Assembly (NCBI RefSeq): GCF_036030735.1
Contig: NZ_CP107928.1
Location: 3,782,001-3,846,000 of the forward strand
DNA: 64,000 nt
Direction of reading: 5' to 3'
Source of the DNA: Streptomyces sp. NBC_00425
Lineage (GTDB): Bacteria; Actinomycetota; Actinomycetes; Streptomycetales; Streptomycetaceae
Position 1 is the first letter of the stretch, and each line of letters begins with the position of its first letter. The notes below the pieces were generated by a model. That model did no database searches. It was not told the DNA's origin and saw only the letters and a list, made by a program, of their open reading frames with translations. Positions 63,931-64,000 of the stretch are shown here, piece after piece. The position numbers and the translations under genes are program-made.

Positions 63931-64000
63931 TCAGCCCGCCTGGGCTATGCGGTCCGCCGAGCGCACCGTCTTCTGCAGTTCCACGTCACGGCGGCGGCGC
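63931..64000 (-). CDS. C-terminal fragment of a gene cut by the right edge
   Basis: The stop at 63931-63933 closes an in-frame tail of 22 visible residues ending RRRRDVELQKTVRSADRIAQ-AG. The position beside glpX would fit a small WhiB-like regulator (wblI in my memory of S. coelicolor), and the Arg cluster is compatible with that. No diagnostic cysteine is inside the window. Confidence 0.5.
   Translation of the reverse strand, partial: RRRRDVELQKTVRSADRIAQAG

Overview
This is a very high-GC segment of an actinomycete chromosome, almost certainly a Streptomyces. The signs are the codon bias, frequent GTG/TTG starts, ATGA/GTGA overlaps, a mycothiol gene (mshB), a WhiJ-type/DUF397/anti-sigma set, a multi-sensor SpoIIE phosphatase and two Opp-type peptide transporters. 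As I remember the S. coelicolor map, the gene order resembles its SCO5047 (glpX) to about SCO5130 interval, read backwards. I could not check this. I see no rRNA, tRNA, CRISPR array, insertion sequence or prophage.

Left part (1-13.6 kb): a two-component system coupled to an ABC-2 exporter, a peptidoglycan-binding-like membrane protein with a huge disordered tail, mshB with a small membrane protein, a PD-(D/E)XK nuclease-like protein, a winged-helix regulator, an abaA/WhiJ-like triad (9.4-11.1 kb), a small membrane protein and an S9 peptidase.

13.8-26.2 kb: two tandem five-gene oligopeptide ABC importers on the minus strand, separated by a glyoxalase-fold gene. The second, next to typA, is the candidate BldK-type (development-linked) importer. 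26.8-36.6 kb: a possible ADP-ribosyltransferase-fold/HEAT protein, typA, an unusual 820-residue substrate-binding lipoprotein, and an sdh/frd operon. 36.5-50.4 kb: envelope proteins, a PAS-PAS-GAF-SpoIIE-ATPase signalling protein with a lone RsbW-like ATPase, a NUDIX hydrolase, a GntR regulator, a septum-formation-type membrane protein, an SNF2 helicase and a Uma2-type nuclease.

50.4-55.6 kb is the most interesting part: an apparently self-contained peptide system. A SARP-type regulator is divergent from a six-gene operon: thioredoxin-like protein (CPSC), a 59-residue precursor with eight cysteines (53907-54086, too short for a routine ORF cut-off), MauE-like membrane protein, second thioredoxin-like protein, ABC exporter without a C39 peptidase, and S26 signal peptidase. 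Three direct repeats with an exact 11-bp period lie in the divergent promoter, and a perfect hairpin follows the precursor gene. I infer a dedicated pathway that oxidatively folds, exports and trims a disulfide-rich peptide. I do not recognise it as a described class.

Right part (55.8-64 kb): housekeeping genes (ychF, ppgK, ispH, xseA, xseB, a malonic-semialdehyde-reductase-type nitroreductase, a DUF4245 protein, glpX), with several clear terminators and a G-rich 17-bp tandem repeat after xseB.
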